Of a stretch of DNA of 64,000 nucleotides, positions 31,859 to 44,720 are shown piece by piece. Numbering within the stretch: position 1 is the stretch's first letter; each line of letters opens with the position of its first letter. The notes beneath the pieces were generated by a model. The model had not been told where the DNA came from. It did not search any database and was given only the letters and a program-made list of their open reading frames with translations. A program made the position numbers and the translations under genes. This DNA is from Lunularia cruciata. Lineage: Eukaryota > Streptophyta > Marchantiopsida > Lunulariales > Lunulariaceae. Location: positions 744,001 through 808,000 of the forward strand of contig CAOYZS010000006.1 of the NCBI GenBank assembly GCA_948567375.1. Reading direction: 5' to 3'.

Positions 31859-33800
31859 CAATGGTAACTTGCATCTAGAATCTTGAAAGCAGTCACTTTT
31901 CTTGCAAAGTGTCCTCCACATACTAAACCTTCTTGAAACTCCTTTATGAGTAGGATAGACTCTTCCTTACCCACTACTCTTAAAAGTAGACCATCTGCTC
32001 CTTGGTGAAAAAGAATATCCTCCACCATTGTGTAAGGTCTAGATCTTGCTGCAAGGGCCTTCCTCTCCCTAGCATGCATCCCTTCTTGATAGTTACCTCT
32101 TGTCACAAAATCCACAATCTCCTTGTACTCTATTGGAACCTCTTGAGTGACTGAGATTGTCATGAGCTCCTCATCCAGGAAGGAATCATCCACAGGCTCA
32201 TCTCCATCATGATCATAGGCTCTAGATAACAAATCAGCATTTGCATGTTTCTTTCTGGCCTACCCTCAATGGTGTAGTCATACTCAGACAAGAGTATCAT
32301 CCACCTTGCTAGTCTCTCTTCAACATTAGGCTTGTTGAAGATGTACTTCAAAGCCTTGTGATCCGTGACAATGGTGGCTTTCCCTCCAATCAAGTAGTGT
32401 CTAAACTTCTTGAGACCAAAGATCACTGCCAACCCTTCTCTCTCCGTGATAGAGTAGTTCTTCTCTATTGAAACCATCTGCTTACTAGCATAAGCTATTG
32501 GATGATCATGCCCATCTTGGTCTAATTGACTAAGAGTGCATCCTATAACTACATTAGAAGCATTAGTGTAGAGGATGAAAGGCTTACTCCAATCAAGTTT
32601 AGCAAGAATTGGAGCTACAACAAGGGATTGCTTGAGCTCCTCAAAAGCTTTGAGAGCTTTCTTGACCTCCAAAATCACCATGTAATCTACACTTTTCTTC
32701 ATGTAGATGGTCAATGCATAGGCCTTGTTGGAAAATGAGAAGATGAACCTCCTATAGTATCCAACCATCTCCAAGAATTGGTGTAACTTTGTCAAGCTTA
32801 AAGGGAATGGAAGGTCTGAGATTTTCCTCATCTTCTCAAGATCAACTGCTATTCCATCCTTGGAGATGATGTGCCCCAAAAGTAGACCTTCTTCACATCC
32901 AAAAATGCACTTCTTTGGGTTGAGTGATGCATTTGCCTCGTCCAAGCATTGCAAGCCCTTGATTAGGTGCTCAAAGTGCTCCTCCTTGCTCCCATAGACA
33001 CAAAAGTCATCAATGAAGTCTCTCACAAATTTCCCAATGAAAGGTTTGATACCTTGTTCATGAACCGTTGGAATGTGGCTGAAGCATTGCAAAGCCCAAA
33101 AGGCATGACCTTGAAAGCATAAGTTTCCCAAGGTGTGGTGAATGTGGTGATTTGTTAATGCTTTGGTGTAATCTTGATTTGGTTATATCCACTATAACCA
33201 TCTCCAAAACTGTACCTCTCATGACCTGCAACCTCCTCCAAGATCTCATCAATGAATTGCAATGGGTAGTAGTCCTTCTTGGTAACAACATTGAGCTTCT
33301 TGTCATCCACACATACCCAAAGCTTGCCATTCTTTTTCTTCACAATGACAATTGGAGACACCCATTCTGAATTCTCTACCTCAAAGATAAATCCAACCTC
33401 CTTGAGCTTATCAATCTCCTCCTTCACAACCAAAGATATTGGTGGGCTAATGCGACATTGTTTTTGGCAGATTGGTCTTGCATGTGACTCCACCTCTATC
33501 TCATGCTCCTCCAAGGTGACTTCCTTCAAATCCTTGTAATTGAAAGCAAAAACATGGATGAACTTGTGGAAAATCTCCTCAAATCTCACCTTCTCCTCCT
33601 TGGTAACATTTGGGCCATACTTGAGGGTAGCTAACCTTCTCTCTACCTCCTCAAGTGTCAACGGTGATTTATCTGGGTCCTTCAAAACCTCTGGCTTAGG
33701 TGCAAAATCCATAGCACAGAAAGGATACACATCTGAATCAGATTCAGATTCATCCTCCTCTGTGGAAGTCTCCTCTTCCATGCTTGTGTCCACACATGAA
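31859..33800 (-). pseudogene. Family 2 RT, RNase H and integrase N-terminus
   Basis: RT begins in the open stretch 33793-33155 (WVSPIVIVKKKNGKLWVCVD, then GDGYSGYNQI). A stop near 33155 and a shift near 33060-33120 break it. RT continues 33060-32700 with the intact catalytic FIDDFCVYG. RNase H is at about 32590-32280 (ILYTNASN with Asp to Asn at the first catalytic position, TEREGLAVIFGLKKFRHYL, TDHKAL). After another shift near 32235, the integrase zinc region runs to 31859 (GGHFARKVTAFKIL). The first RNase H residue and the broken RT make it inactive. Confidence 0.85.
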
Positions 33801-33823
33801 GCTCCTTCTTTAGAATCTGATTC

Positions 33824-34681
33824 CTAATAATCAGAAGATGGTGTATCTGAATGTGAAGTGTTGGTGGTGTTAGTCACAAGAACTGTGACTCTATGGTTTG
33901 ATTGCCCAATCCTTGAGTACCCTTTGTGCCATCGATCAGTTGTGCGTGTTGCTCTCAACCATGGCTTCCCAAGAAGTAAGTCATAGCTTGAATCCTTCAA
34001 GACTTGGAAAGTCATGAGATTTTGAACTCCCATAATTGAAACTACCACTTTATCCATCACTCCTACTGGTCGAACTTGTTGCTTGTTTGCCATGCTCACC
34101 ACAAATGTTGAAGGTCTTCAGGGTATCATACCCAACTTCTTCATCAACCTTTCTGACATGGCATTTATTGTTGATCCTCCATCAACCAATGCATCCTTGA
34201 TGTTGTGACCATTCACTCTCACATCAATCTTGGAGGCATATTCACAAGCCTCCCATGGTGTTGGCTTGGCATCCACCACCCCCATTGATACTAGAGCTTT
34301 TACCTTCTTCTTCCTCTTGCTCCTTGTAGAACTCAAACCACCTCTAAGCTCCTTTCTCAAAATAGCGTTCAAAGCAATCAATTGGCCCACTATGATGTTA
34401 GCCTTGTGACTACCAACATCCTCCAACACATTGTAGTTCCATTGTTGCTTTGAGATCAAGAAGTCTTCCATCCCCAACTTCTTCCTTGGAGTCTTTGTTG
34501 TCGATGGTGTTGAGGTGTGAGTGCTCCTAGTAGACATAGGAGTATCCTTGCTTGGAGTAAATCCTTGAGAAGAGTGAAAATCCTCTGCAAAACGAGCTCT
34601 CTTCTTCTCTTGTGCCAAAAGCTCCAAATTAAGACCCTTGGAGTTTGAGCACTCTCCCTTCTCATACTTGCTCTCAACCAC
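33824..34681 (-). pseudogene. Family 2 aspartic protease region
   Basis: The protease starts in the open stretch 34681-34118 with the active-site motif ALVDGGSTINAMS near 34190. After one stop near 34118 it continues in 34102-33824 with DLLLGKPWLRA. DGG in place of DTG/DSG is unusual and may be a mutation. The upstream part is a basic linker (STRSKRKKKVKA). Confidence 0.75.
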
Positions 34682-34683
34682 AT

Positions 34684-35700
34684 CTATGCATGATATCCCT
34701 TACCTTTGTTTGGATTAGGAGCCACTTGGGTTTCACTACCTCTCTCTTTCCCTCTATTGGCTTCCTCATAACCCCTTCCTCCACGGTAAGTGGAATTTGA
34801 GCAATTCCTTTGGATATGGCCTCTTCCTCCACAACCAAAACAATTTCTATCATTGAAATTGTTGGCTGGTTGGCCTCCTCTATATAGATAGTTTCCATAA
34901 CTCCTAGACCCTCTCCCTACATTCTGATCCACCTCTCTCTTCTCCCATAGGTGCACCACATTGATCTTGAGATCCACAAGTTGTTATGTGATGGTTTGAA
35001 GTGGATCTTTTGGTGGAGGTGCAAGAACTGGAGCAAATACTACTTGTCGTGCAACCCTTGCTACCAAAGTATCAGAAGTTCCACCATAGTTGTAGCCTTG
35101 AGGAGGATGCACAACCTCCTTCGCCACCAAATCACTCTCATCCCCTTCCAAACTCTCCTCCATATGAATTGCAATCTTGATAGCTTCAACCTTGGAAGAA
35201 GGTTTCTCATATCTCACCTTGCTTCTAATTTGTGGTCTCAATCCTCCCATGAAATTCTTGGTGAGCATGGCCCCTATGCCAATCATAGTAGTCTCCACAT
35301 CATCTCCACCTTTCCTCAACACTATGCAAAATCTAGACTCTAACTTTTCCACTCTTTCCACATAGACTCTCACTTTCTCTCCATCTCCTTGCTTGAGAAA
35401 TGTAACCTCACTCATCAATCTCTCATAACTCTCATCAGGAAGAAAGTTCTCAGTGAGTGTTGAAGTCAAAGTCTCCCAAGACTCCTCTTCCCCATCTCTC
35501 CTCTCTCTCTTTTGGTATTCTGACTCATACCATGTAAGTGCTGCATCCTCAAAGATCTGGTAATAATGAGGCCCACTCATTCTCCCTCCTCTCATTGTTT
35601 CCTATGCAAGCTCTCTTGAGGTCTCTCACAAAGGCCTCCACATCTTCTCCATCCTTGCCAAAGAAAACCGGAAGTTTCCCCATCTTAACCTCTCATATCT
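34684..35700 (-). pseudogene. Family 2 gag with zinc knuckle
   Basis: Capsid-like sequence from about 35690 (LPVFFGKDGEDVEAF in one frame), then a shift into the open stretch 35595-34984 (ALTWYESEYQKRE, LTENFLPDESYERL, NFMGGLRPQIRSKV), typical of gypsy gag. After a stop at 34984 the frame goes on with an Arg/Gly-rich part and one knuckle, CFGCGGRGHIQRNC, near 34840. Two breaks, otherwise readable. Confidence 0.8.
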
Positions 35701-35911
35701 TTCTTTCTCTCATTTTTTTTCTTTTCTTTTCTCTCAATCCATAACTCATAGAGTATGTACATGACTAACACCATTTGAGAGTAATCCCCCCTAGGGAACA
35801 CAAAAGGCTCAGGTTGCTCCAAGATTTTTATAGCAATATCAAATCCCATAGTGCATATTAACTGAACCCTCGTGGATGGTTTATCCATAAGTTGAAAGAT
35901 TATCTCCATCA

Positions 35912-36328
35912 CTAATCTTGAGAACTAGCTGATGAAGGTGGTAGTATTTCTGTAGTTGTACTAAGACTCTCTCCAAGATCCTTCACCAAAGTCTCCAAAA
36001 GTGATTTTACTCCACTACACTCATGTCCTTTTGGAAGTCCTTCAACTCCACAAACCTCACACAACTCCTTTGTCTTAGATCTTCTCCCTCCCAATCTTGG
36101 TGAAGAAGGTCCAACATGCAAACCCAAGTCAAGTAAGCCTCTCCTTTCCCTCAATCTCTTGCTCTCAAAGGTCAATGGACATGAACTTGCCTTATGTCCC
36201 TTCTCTCCACATAGAAAGCACTTAGACTCACTCTTTCCTCCAAGTGGTGTAGGTTTTTGGATCCTCTCAACACTCTCTTCAAATTCTATTGTAAACTCTT
36301 TTTTCCTCAAATCCATCCCTACAATCAC
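35912..36328 (-). pseudogene. Upstream zinc-knuckle frame next to family 2 gag
   Basis: A 138-codon open frame on the minus strand with CFLCGEKGHKASSC near 36210 and a second Cys/His cluster CEVCGVEGLPKGHEC near 36060. It stands upstream of the capsid part, where a knuckle is not expected. The minus-strand sequence before it (36510-36340) also reads as protein with few stops (YKLRGLSEIVRKGHFYR and onward). It could be an extra N-terminal ORF of family 2 or a piece of another gene trapped here. I do not recognise it. Confidence 0.5.
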
Positions 36329-36510
36329 CTCAAACCCTTAGGGAACCTTACATAGTCTCAATCTCCACTCTTGGTGACCATCCATGTTCCCAAGATGAAT
36401 CTAAACACTCAAACATGCTTTTTGTTGCTCTCAAACTCCTCATGCATGAGATCTCCACTCTGTAGAAATGACCCTTCCTCACAATTTCACTCAGACCTCT
36501 CAACTTGTAT
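36329..36510 (-). other. Coding-like stretch before the zinc-knuckle frame
   Basis: Translatable on the minus strand over about 50 codons (RVEISCMRSLRATKSMF and onward), then a TAA/TAG region near 36345. It starts abruptly after the LINE 3' end at 36510. Function unknown. It possibly belongs with the frame at 35912-36328. Confidence 0.35.
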
Positions 36511-38086
36511 GTGGAGTCAAAAGGCTAAAAACACAATACAAAACACATGAAATGTGAGCCTAGGGCATCTGACCAATCTATAGCAAATTGGTCCAATGTA
36601 AACTAACCTTGGTCGTGTACTTCCCTAACGCTAGAGCCTCAATCTGTAAGAGTGCTGAGAAATCACTACAACTAATTTGATATTTGACTCTGATTTGCTA
36701 GTAACAAGAGCAATCAACAAACACATGGTGCTCATCCCCAACTTTGCTCATAGTACACAATTGCAAAGTTGCATGGAGTGCTCTCTCTGCTGCCAACACC
36801 CTTGTTCAACTTCTAGTCTATGAGAGCTAGTTCTATACCAAGCAATTACATGTCTAAGTGAAGTAGAAATCCTAGCCAAGAGATAGTCTTGCTCATAATA
36901 CACCAACATAGGATTTACAAATTGTTGATAGAACACCATCTTGGTACCAAGTTGCTGCCATATGTGAAGTAAGAATTGCTCCTTGATCACTTCTGATAGT
37001 GCAAATGGCTCCAATCTCCAATCTCTAATGTCTTCTTAGTACATGGACCCCAAATCTAAGCACCATAGAAAACCACCGGCTACACAAGAGATCTGAACAA
37101 CACTTTCTTCAACTCCCATGTGGTAAGATGAGCAAGCCTAGAGCGATTTGTGAGTGAATACAAAGCTCTAAACCTTGCATTGATTCTCATGTTCAGACAA
37201 ATAGACCAACTATAGTCATGAGAAAACTCAAGGCCCAAGTACTTATAAGAATAAACCTGCTCCAATTGCCATCCATCACAAAAGAAAAGTGTGACACCTT
37301 TAGAACCCACCACAATCATCTTGGACTTGTCAAGGTTGACCTCCATCTTTGTTTGATTGCAAAAGCAAAGAAGAGAATCCAACAACTTCTGTAAACTCTG
37401 TGGATTGGTGGAGAGGATACATCATCTACATAAAGGAGTGAATGTATCATCAAAGAGCTAACCTGTATACTAGTAACTCCAGCTTCCATGAGTAATCTTT
37501 CTAGATCATTGATGAAGATTCCAAACAAAGTTGGAGATAGAGAGAAGCCTTGAATCACACCCATTGTGCTAAGGACATTGTGAGAGTTCAAAGATGAAAG
37601 TCTCACAACCACTTTCTCATAGAGTCTTGAGATAGCACCAATCACATCAGTTGAAACACCAACTTCAGTGAGTTTCTCACTTGAGATTTCCTAGGCACCT
37701 TATGAAAGGCTTTCTTGAAATCAATAAATGCAACATAGAGATCTCTCCCAACACCTTTAGATTTCTACCAAAAAACATGGAGCCCCAATAGGTGGTCCAA
37801 GGTACTAAAGCCTGATCTGAAACCAGCTTGGCACTTAGCTCAAATTCTGGACTTTTCAGCCCAAGTGCTCAACCTAGACTCCAAGATTTGACCATACAGC
37901 TTGGCAAAGATACTACCAACTAGTATGGTATGGTAATTGATGACAGTATCTCACTAGCCAGACTTGTGAATTGGAACTACCTTCTTTAAGCACCATCTAT
38001 CAAGAAAGCTACACTTGATTGCCCCATTCAAGAGAAAAGTGAGTATTGGAATTAGATGGCTACCTCCCCACTTTAGAAGTTCAAAA
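36511..38086 (-). mobile_element. LINE copy a: 5'-truncated ORF2 with tail
   Basis: From 38086 down, the RT fingers (LLKWGGSHLIP region), then palm with YVDD (near 37420; YADD in other copies) and the FINDLERLLMEAG stretch, RT thumb (37385-37080), and a C-terminal part with an internal deletion near 37040. The 3' leader follows, with the GCCTTTTGACTC tail cut at 36511. Several shifts. It has inserted next to, or within, the tail of copy b. Confidence 0.8.
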
Positions 38087-38109
38087 ATGAAATATAAAGC
38101 CCAAAACAC
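38087..38109 (-). repeat. LINE copy b 3' tail, outer part
   Basis: The minus strand reads GGGCTTTATATTTCATTT, the conserved LINE 3' end. The rest of this tail resumes at 41327 with ACCCAAAGAGTC, so the intervening unit is an insert. Confidence 0.75.
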
Positions 38110-41100
38110 ATGTTGACCATTACGCATTGCAACATTTGGTCAAGAAGGCAGATTTGTCTGGGCAAATTGCAAGATAGACTATGTTGTTACAAGAATTCAC
38201 CTGGCAGTAGCACCAAAAATCATGTGACAACCCGACAAATATCACTTTTGCGGTAATCAGGTAAGTAAAGTTTGTTTCCATAGAGGAACAATTCAAAATT
38301 GGTCAAATACAAAGTCAAATAGTAACAAGCCATTCTTCTTGGTTGTGTCTTTAATCTCTCAAGTAGAAACTACACCCAGAAGAGAGTAACAAGCACTAAC
38401 TCATAGTCTTGTTACAACAATTTGTCACCCATAATCACAACTCCATCAAATCTTTCCAAACAATCTTGATTGTGATGATTTAGTCTCTCCTAAAAAAGAC
38501 ACTTCATTGCAAAGTGACTTCACCTTAGAATTGTGTTCCACCCCTCCACTGAAGGCACAACTTCCTTGATCAAAATTGCTTCATATCAACACTATGTTGC
38601 ACTCACAAATGTAGAATACTACCAACACTACAATTCTTCTCAGATTTGTGAAGACATTGCTCCGATTGCACTTCACTCAAGATCAAACACACAAAATGAA
38701 GATCAAGGGTATGGAATCCAACATCCAATATGCACACTAATTTGCACTTCAAAATTCTCCAGACACTCACAAACATAGACACAGAGTTGATACTTGGAAT
38801 CAAGCTTGAGCAATGAGCATTGCTTCATAGCACTTTGCTTTATCTATTCTCAGAAATAATGAGCATTGAATAACATATGACTGCAAATGCCTCCTTTAAA
38901 TAGGCAAAGCTCTTCAGCAGTTATCTAACAAGTATATCGTTAAACAACAACCTTTCCTACCTACAGATCCAAAATGAGAAACCACCTCTTCATATTTTCC
39001 ACTTCAAATCTCAAAATTGTTACTACTTAGATCCAATATCAACTTCCTCCTCGGCTTCCAATCCCAAAGTAACTTCACTCACTACTCTATCCTTGGGTTT
39101 CACAACTACAAATTCCTCTACCAATTCTAACTTTTCTCCTTCTTGATCTAAAATTCCCATCACAGGTACTTCTTCTAAATCTCTATCTCCTGACCCACTC
39201 TTCTCTAATATCTCCAATGGTAATTTCAAAGATATTTCTACTCTTATGTCATCTACTTTGGGCTTTGCTCTTACATCCTTCCAAAGTTTATCTAATATGA
39301 TCTAAATCTAATTTGATCATGATATTATCTTCTACTTCTAATATCTTCCTATCCATACAAGGTTTGAGACTAATAAGCAAGGCATTCAAGTCCTTATCCT
39401 TTGCATTCCTCCTCCTCGTCTCCTGCACTAGCAACTTCAACTTCTACAATCTTGTTTCTTCAATCCGCATGTTGGCTTTTGTACTCAGCATCGCGTTCAT
39501 TTTTGTAACTATCTCCTTCAATGGCTCAAGTCTCATTCTTCTCTCCCATTCTCGATCTGCAAGCCAATCTTCTCTATACATTGCCAGTTCTGTACTATCT
39601 ACTTCTCCTTCTCCTTCTGAATTATCTTCTCCTCCAGACTATGAAGTAACTCTCTCAGTCTTTCTTCCTTTCTATATCTCACTGTCAACTCTCATTGCAA
39701 GAGTTGCTTCTTCTCCTCTACATTCTCCATCATCCTATTGAGCTCTTGCTCCTTCTCTACTACTCTCACCATAACATGAATAATCTCTAATCGTGAATCA
39801 GCAAACTGCTATTTCAAGATTTCATTCTCCGCTACCTGTCTTTCTCTTGCTATGACATTCTGCTCTATTATCCTCTCTCTACTCCCCACTTGCTTCTTTA
39901 AGTTTTCAATCACCTGATTTTGTACTACTGCATCTACTTGTAGTACTTCCCTCTCCTCCTCACCTCAGATTATACTCTTCTTCAACTCCGAGTTCTCTTT
40001 CTCTAATCTTGCTAACACCTGCAACACAATCTTCACCTTTGGACACTTTGACTGCATCTCTTCTTCTTCTGCTCCAACTTTACTAACAACTTGAGGCACA
40101 CCACCTCCCACAGATACTCTACTCCCTCTCTTGAATTTACCTCACCTTGTGGAATTTTCTCCTTCTTCGCCTCTTCTTCACTTGATATTTGTCTTCTCAG
40201 CTGCAATCACCTTATGGGAATGGATTCTTCACTCCCCAAATGTCCACTCTCCACTTCTCTTACTTTACTTGGTCATGCTTCATACTTCGCCTTCCTTCTA
40301 GAATGGACTCCTCTTTGAATAGTCGCCCTCTTCTCCTCTTGCTCTGGCACTTCATCTTCAGGTCTTGGGTTACCTTCTTCTTTTGTCTCCATCTTTACTT
40401 CTTCCTCCTCGGGTACCGACTGCATCTCCATCCCTTCTTCACTTTCGCTGCTCGTTTCACTACTGTGCAACGTGAATTTGGGTTCTTCATCCTTCTCCAA
40501 GTCTTCTAACTTGCACTCGGCCTCCCCTTCTGACTCTTCACCCAACAATGCAATTACCACCAAGTCTTCCCTTAGGTTCACCTTTCTCGTCTTCCAAGGT
40601 CTCGCTGCTGCTACTTCTTCTTCTTCTTCTAGTCGACTCCTCTTCTTCATCTTTGGAGTGTTCACCTTCAACTGCACGCTCTGCCCCATCTGCGTGTAGT
40701 ACTTGTCACTCCTTCTTATCTGCAAGATGTACTACTGCTCCTCCGCATCAACATCTCATCTCAAATCGGGGTGGAAGTACGACACCATCTTGTGTCTCTC
40801 TACGGCATTCAATAAGTTCAGTCCCAAGTAGAAGTGGGCTGCAAATGCACAATGTAGTGTGGAGGCGACCTGTCTTGCAAGTTCCACACCATCTGCCTTG
40901 TCTGTTGATGAAAGCATTTTGTCTTTATCTCAAGTCTTATAGTGGCGTGCCTTCTCCGTCTTTCTTCACTTTGAGTTTTGACTGAGAAATCACACCTCTT
41001 GCCTGCTCCCATCACTGTCAATTTCCCCCGCTTGTATGACCGCCATTTTTGTGTGCAGTACCTTCTTGAATGTCCAACCCCAAAGGAAAGTTGTTACATT

Positions 41101-41325
41101 GTCCTCACCTCGGGTTGAGCACCCTCAAGCCAAAGTCTCCTTACTTTGGGTTGCATGTTGACAAGGCAAATCTGAGTTCTTCATCTTCTGACACGAAGTC
41201 ACTTTACTTTGGTTTTCACCCCAAAGACACCATTCTTTGCCTTTTGCTCCCATACAGGCGCAATATGACTTCTTCTATACACTTCTTCTTCACAAAGACA
41301 AAAAAAACAAAAATGTGGGTACCAC
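38110..41325 (-). mobile_element. Insert I: family 1 LTR plus inverted pol scrap
   Basis: A 3.1-kb diverged family 1 LTR on the minus strand (41326-38223, ending TGTCACA) is followed by the primer binding site remnant (38203-38216, TGGTGCTACTGCC). About 90 bp of RNase H coding sequence (38111-38200, DHYALQHLVKKADL equivalent) then follow on the opposite strand. AACAC stands at both edges (38105-38109 and 41326-41330) and the LINE tail is continuous across it, so this came in as one insertion. Confidence 0.75.
39023..40940 (-). pseudogene. LTR-borne frame, diverged copy in insert I
   Basis: The N-terminal domain is deleted between the upstream region and KCFH/QTRQMVWNL (join near 40925). The domain end, acidic region (open 40725-40273) and basic cluster (HSRRKAKYEA) follow. 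A badly decayed coiled coil (40200-39300) and the C-terminal tail (39229-39023, ending EEEVDIGSK) complete it. The most diverged copy in the window, yet the same layout. Confidence 0.7.
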
Positions 41326-41326
41326 A

Positions 41327-44065
41327 ACACCCAAAGAGTCAAAAGGGTAGAAACACAATCCACAACACAATTTGTGAGCTTGGGGCATCTGACCAATCCG
41401 TAACAAATTGGTCTGATGTAAGTTTATCTCCGTCATATACTTCCCTAATGCTAAAGCTTCAACTTGTAAGCGAGTTGAGAAATCACTACAAGTAATCTGA
41501 TGTCTAAATCTGATCTGCATGTAACAATGGCAATCAACAAACACATAACATTGCAGAGCAAGTAGCAATACATAAGGAGTTTGAGTCCTCACCCCAAGCT
41601 CATCACACAATTTTTTTTTATAATTTTCTCTACCTTTTGCCACCACGTCTTCTTAGTACATAGACCCCAAATCTGAATCCCATAGAGAACCACCGGCTGC
41701 ATAAGAGATGTGAATAACACCTTCTTCAACTCCCATGTGGTAAGATGAGCAAGCCTAAAGCGATTCATGAGTGAATACAAAGCTTTAAACCTTGCATTGA
41801 TTCTCATCTTCACACAACTAGACCAACTATAGTCATGAGAAATCTTAAGGCCCAAGTACTTGTAAGAAGAAACCTGCTCCACCTACTGTCCATCAAAAAA
41901 AGGAAAGTGTGACACCTTTAGAACCCACCACAATCACCTTGGACTTGTCAAGGTTCATTTTCATCTTTGTTTGATTGTAGAAGCAAAGAAGAGAATCCAA
42001 CAGCTTTTGTAAACTCTCTGGATTGGTGGAGAGAAGCACTACATCATCTGCATAAAGGAGTGCATGTATCATCAAAGACCCAACCTGTACACCAATAGCT
42101 CTAGCTTCCATGAGTAGTCTCTCTAGATCATGGATGAAGATTCCAAACAGAATTGGAGATAGAGAGCAGCCTTGAATCACACCCATTGTGCTAAGGAAAT
42201 CTTGAGAGCTCAAAGATGAAAGTCTCACAACCACTTTCTCATAGAGTCTAGAGATAGCACCAATCAGATCAGCTGAAACACCAACTTCAATGAGTCTCTC
42301 ACTTAGAGATTTCCTAAGCACCTTATAAAAGGCTTTCTTGAAATCAATAAATGCAACATAGAGAGCTCTCCCAACAGCTTTAGATTTCCACCACAAAATA
42401 TGGAGTACCAATAGGTGGCCCAAAGTACTAAAACCTGATCTGAAACCAGCTTGGTTTTTAGCTCAAATTCTGTACTTTTTAGCCCAAGTACTCAACCTAG
42501 ACTCCAAAATTTGACCATACAACTTGGCAAAATCCTACCAACTAGTATTGTATGGTAATTGGTAACAAAATGTCTTTGGCCAGACTTGTGAATAGGAACT
42601 ACCTTCTTTAAGCACCATCTATCAAGGAAGCCACACTTGATTGCCTCATTCAAATGAGAAGTGAGTACTGGATTCAAATGGCTACTGGTCCACTTCAGAA
42701 GTTCAACACATAGTCCATCGAGGTCTTCAGCCTTACCATTAGCCAACTTCTTCAATTGGTACTTGACATCAGCTTCAGAGATGGTAAGAGCAGATCCAAG
42801 GCAAGGTGCCATGCTTCAAGCATCAAGAAAAAGTACAGATCCTTCACATAATCACAAAGTTTGTTCAGGTCCAGCAATGGAGATAGGGATCTGATTGTTA
42901 CCTTCTTCTTGAAAGCCTTGGGATTGCTCCTCAATTCAATGCTCAACTCAACCCCCTTGAGTCTTAGAAATGATTGCTCCTTGCACTTCACCAACTTTCT
43001 ATAAGAGACAAAAGCCTAATTTTGTGCAATCTGATCAAGAGACCTATCCATAGCTTTCATCCTTGCCATTTTGTTATTAGCATTATACTACCTATTGCAA
43101 GGGAGACCAAATCTCTTCCTATGAGAACCTCTTGGAAACAAAGTAGTTGATGTAGATTGAAGAAGTTCAACCAACTGATTGCTACGTTGTTGAAATTCAG
43201 AACTCCACTCCATGGAACTCAATTTCTCATGGATAGCTTGTTGGTACAGATCTTGCTTGTGAAAATCTAGATGGATTTTCCTTCTAAAGGCATGCTCAAT
43301 AGGAATGTGGTTCTATTGAGGCAAGAAAGAAGGATGACACAAGATAGAGGTGCATGGTCAGATTCAGGTTGAGGATCTAAAACAAAAAAATTTGAGACAA
43401 GGTGTTTATCATTGGGTTAGGTGAGCATACAGTCTATGATGCTTGATCCACTAGAAGCAAAGCATGTGCTCTTGCAAGTTTCAAGAAATTGAGAAAGGCC
43501 ATTCAAGATTTTCAGGTTACATTTGGTATCAGAGGTCAAAAAATGCTCACTCATGGAGTTGCTAATAGATCTAGGGAAGAGCATACCAGGTACTAGAATC
43601 ATCTATCAAGGTGTAAATAGGGTCATTCTCAAGGTCACTCAACTTAGAAATTTGAGAGCCTTGGATCCTAGCATTGAAATCACCAAGAATGAATACTATA
43701 CCTTTACTTTGAAACTCCAACACATCCTTTTCAAGGAGTGGAAAGGCTGCATGGTGTTGAGAGCTCCACTTGAATAGATTGGTGATGTCAATGGAGGAAA
43801 GTAACAAACAGCAAGGAAGCAAGGTGTAACAACTCCTCTGATCTTCAACCATTGGTTTTGTCAACTTGAGTCTTGGCCTATCAAATAGACTGATTTCTCA
43901 AAGCCAAATCTGACGTAATTAGCAATACCTCCAAAGCCCCTTCCTCTATGTTGCCTCCGCTTGTTCCAGGTTGAACCGACTAGAATGAAACTTTCAATGT
44001 CTTGAATGGTATTTCCTTCATGTTCCCATGTCTCCACAAGGTTGATCAAATCAGCATCAACTCCA
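41327..44065 (-). mobile_element. LINE copy b: tail, ORF2 RT and endonuclease
   Basis: 3' leader 41327-41440, part of the C-terminal motif (41520), RT thumb 41882-41589, palm 42423-41893 with LLYADDVVLL (near 42045) and GVIQGCSLSPILFGIF, and fingers 42994-42492. Next come the connector (43090-43000) and endonuclease, with ESDHAPL changed near 43355, FILGDFNARIQ near 43690, and GRGFGGIANYVRFG near 43940. At 44065 the endonuclease start is fused to 5' leader sequence, a deletion that removed ORF1. At least eight stops or shifts. Confidence 0.8.
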
Positions 44066-44720
44066 AAGTGCTACTATGAGAATATATCCTCTACTTCACT
44101 CAAGCTTTATGAGTTCTCGAAGAACTCTTGGAATTTGGGTTTCCAAATCTTAAGGAAATTAAAGATTCCACATTCCCATGGTTTCTTTTTCACAAAATGA
44201 GACTCTACATAATCTATATCCACCAGTAGCAATAGCAATACCAATAGCAATACAAATACTTGTTCTAATGAGCTAAAAATCTACTCATTTGGACTTGTAA
44301 ACCAAAAGTTATAAACTTTTGAACTTGCACTTTCCTACATGAAAATTTTGAAATCGTACAGATTTAAAAATTTTACAACCTTGGCCACAGTATGTCAAAA
44401 TCTACAAGTGAGGCCTCAATCAAAATCTCTTGAGGACCTCTTTCAAATGAACCAAAAATAAACTCATTTGAGCAAAAGTTATGGCCTCTAGAGTTTTCTA
44501 TGCTAAACTTCTAAATCTCATGGAGTCACAGAATTCAAATGCATATGAATAGCTCTTGACAAGGTGCTTCTAATGAGACCAAGATCACCTCATTTGAAGA
44601 CTTGAGTCCAAAGTTCCAGCCTGTGAAAGTTGCAGATTTGAGCGCCACCAACCGCACAAGTCACAGATTGATGAAATTCAAAACTTGTTCCACAGAACTC
44701 CAACTTCAACAAGCAGGTAT
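44066..44720 (-). repeat. LINE 5' leader sequence
   Basis: Starts with the CTCCAAAGTGCTACTATGAGAA word seen also at 56690. It then has recurrent stretches such as ACTCATTTGGA and CCTCATTTGAA. No coding signal on either strand. It matches 56690-57370. Confidence 0.65.

Larger units (their letters stand above)
24318..36510 (-). mobile_element. Family 2 Ty3/gypsy element, split by element F
   Basis: Minus-strand order: gag (35.7-34.7 kb), protease, RT, RNase H and integrase N-terminus (34.68-31.86 kb), element F as foreign insert (31853-26053), the rest of integrase (26052-25021), polypurine tract CCGGGGGTAAA, and a 690-bp 3' LTR (25007-24318). No 5' LTR or primer binding site is seen, because the left part is lost at the LINE junction near 36510. 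Its sequence differs clearly from family 1, with a longer pol linker and a different gag. Confidence 0.85.
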
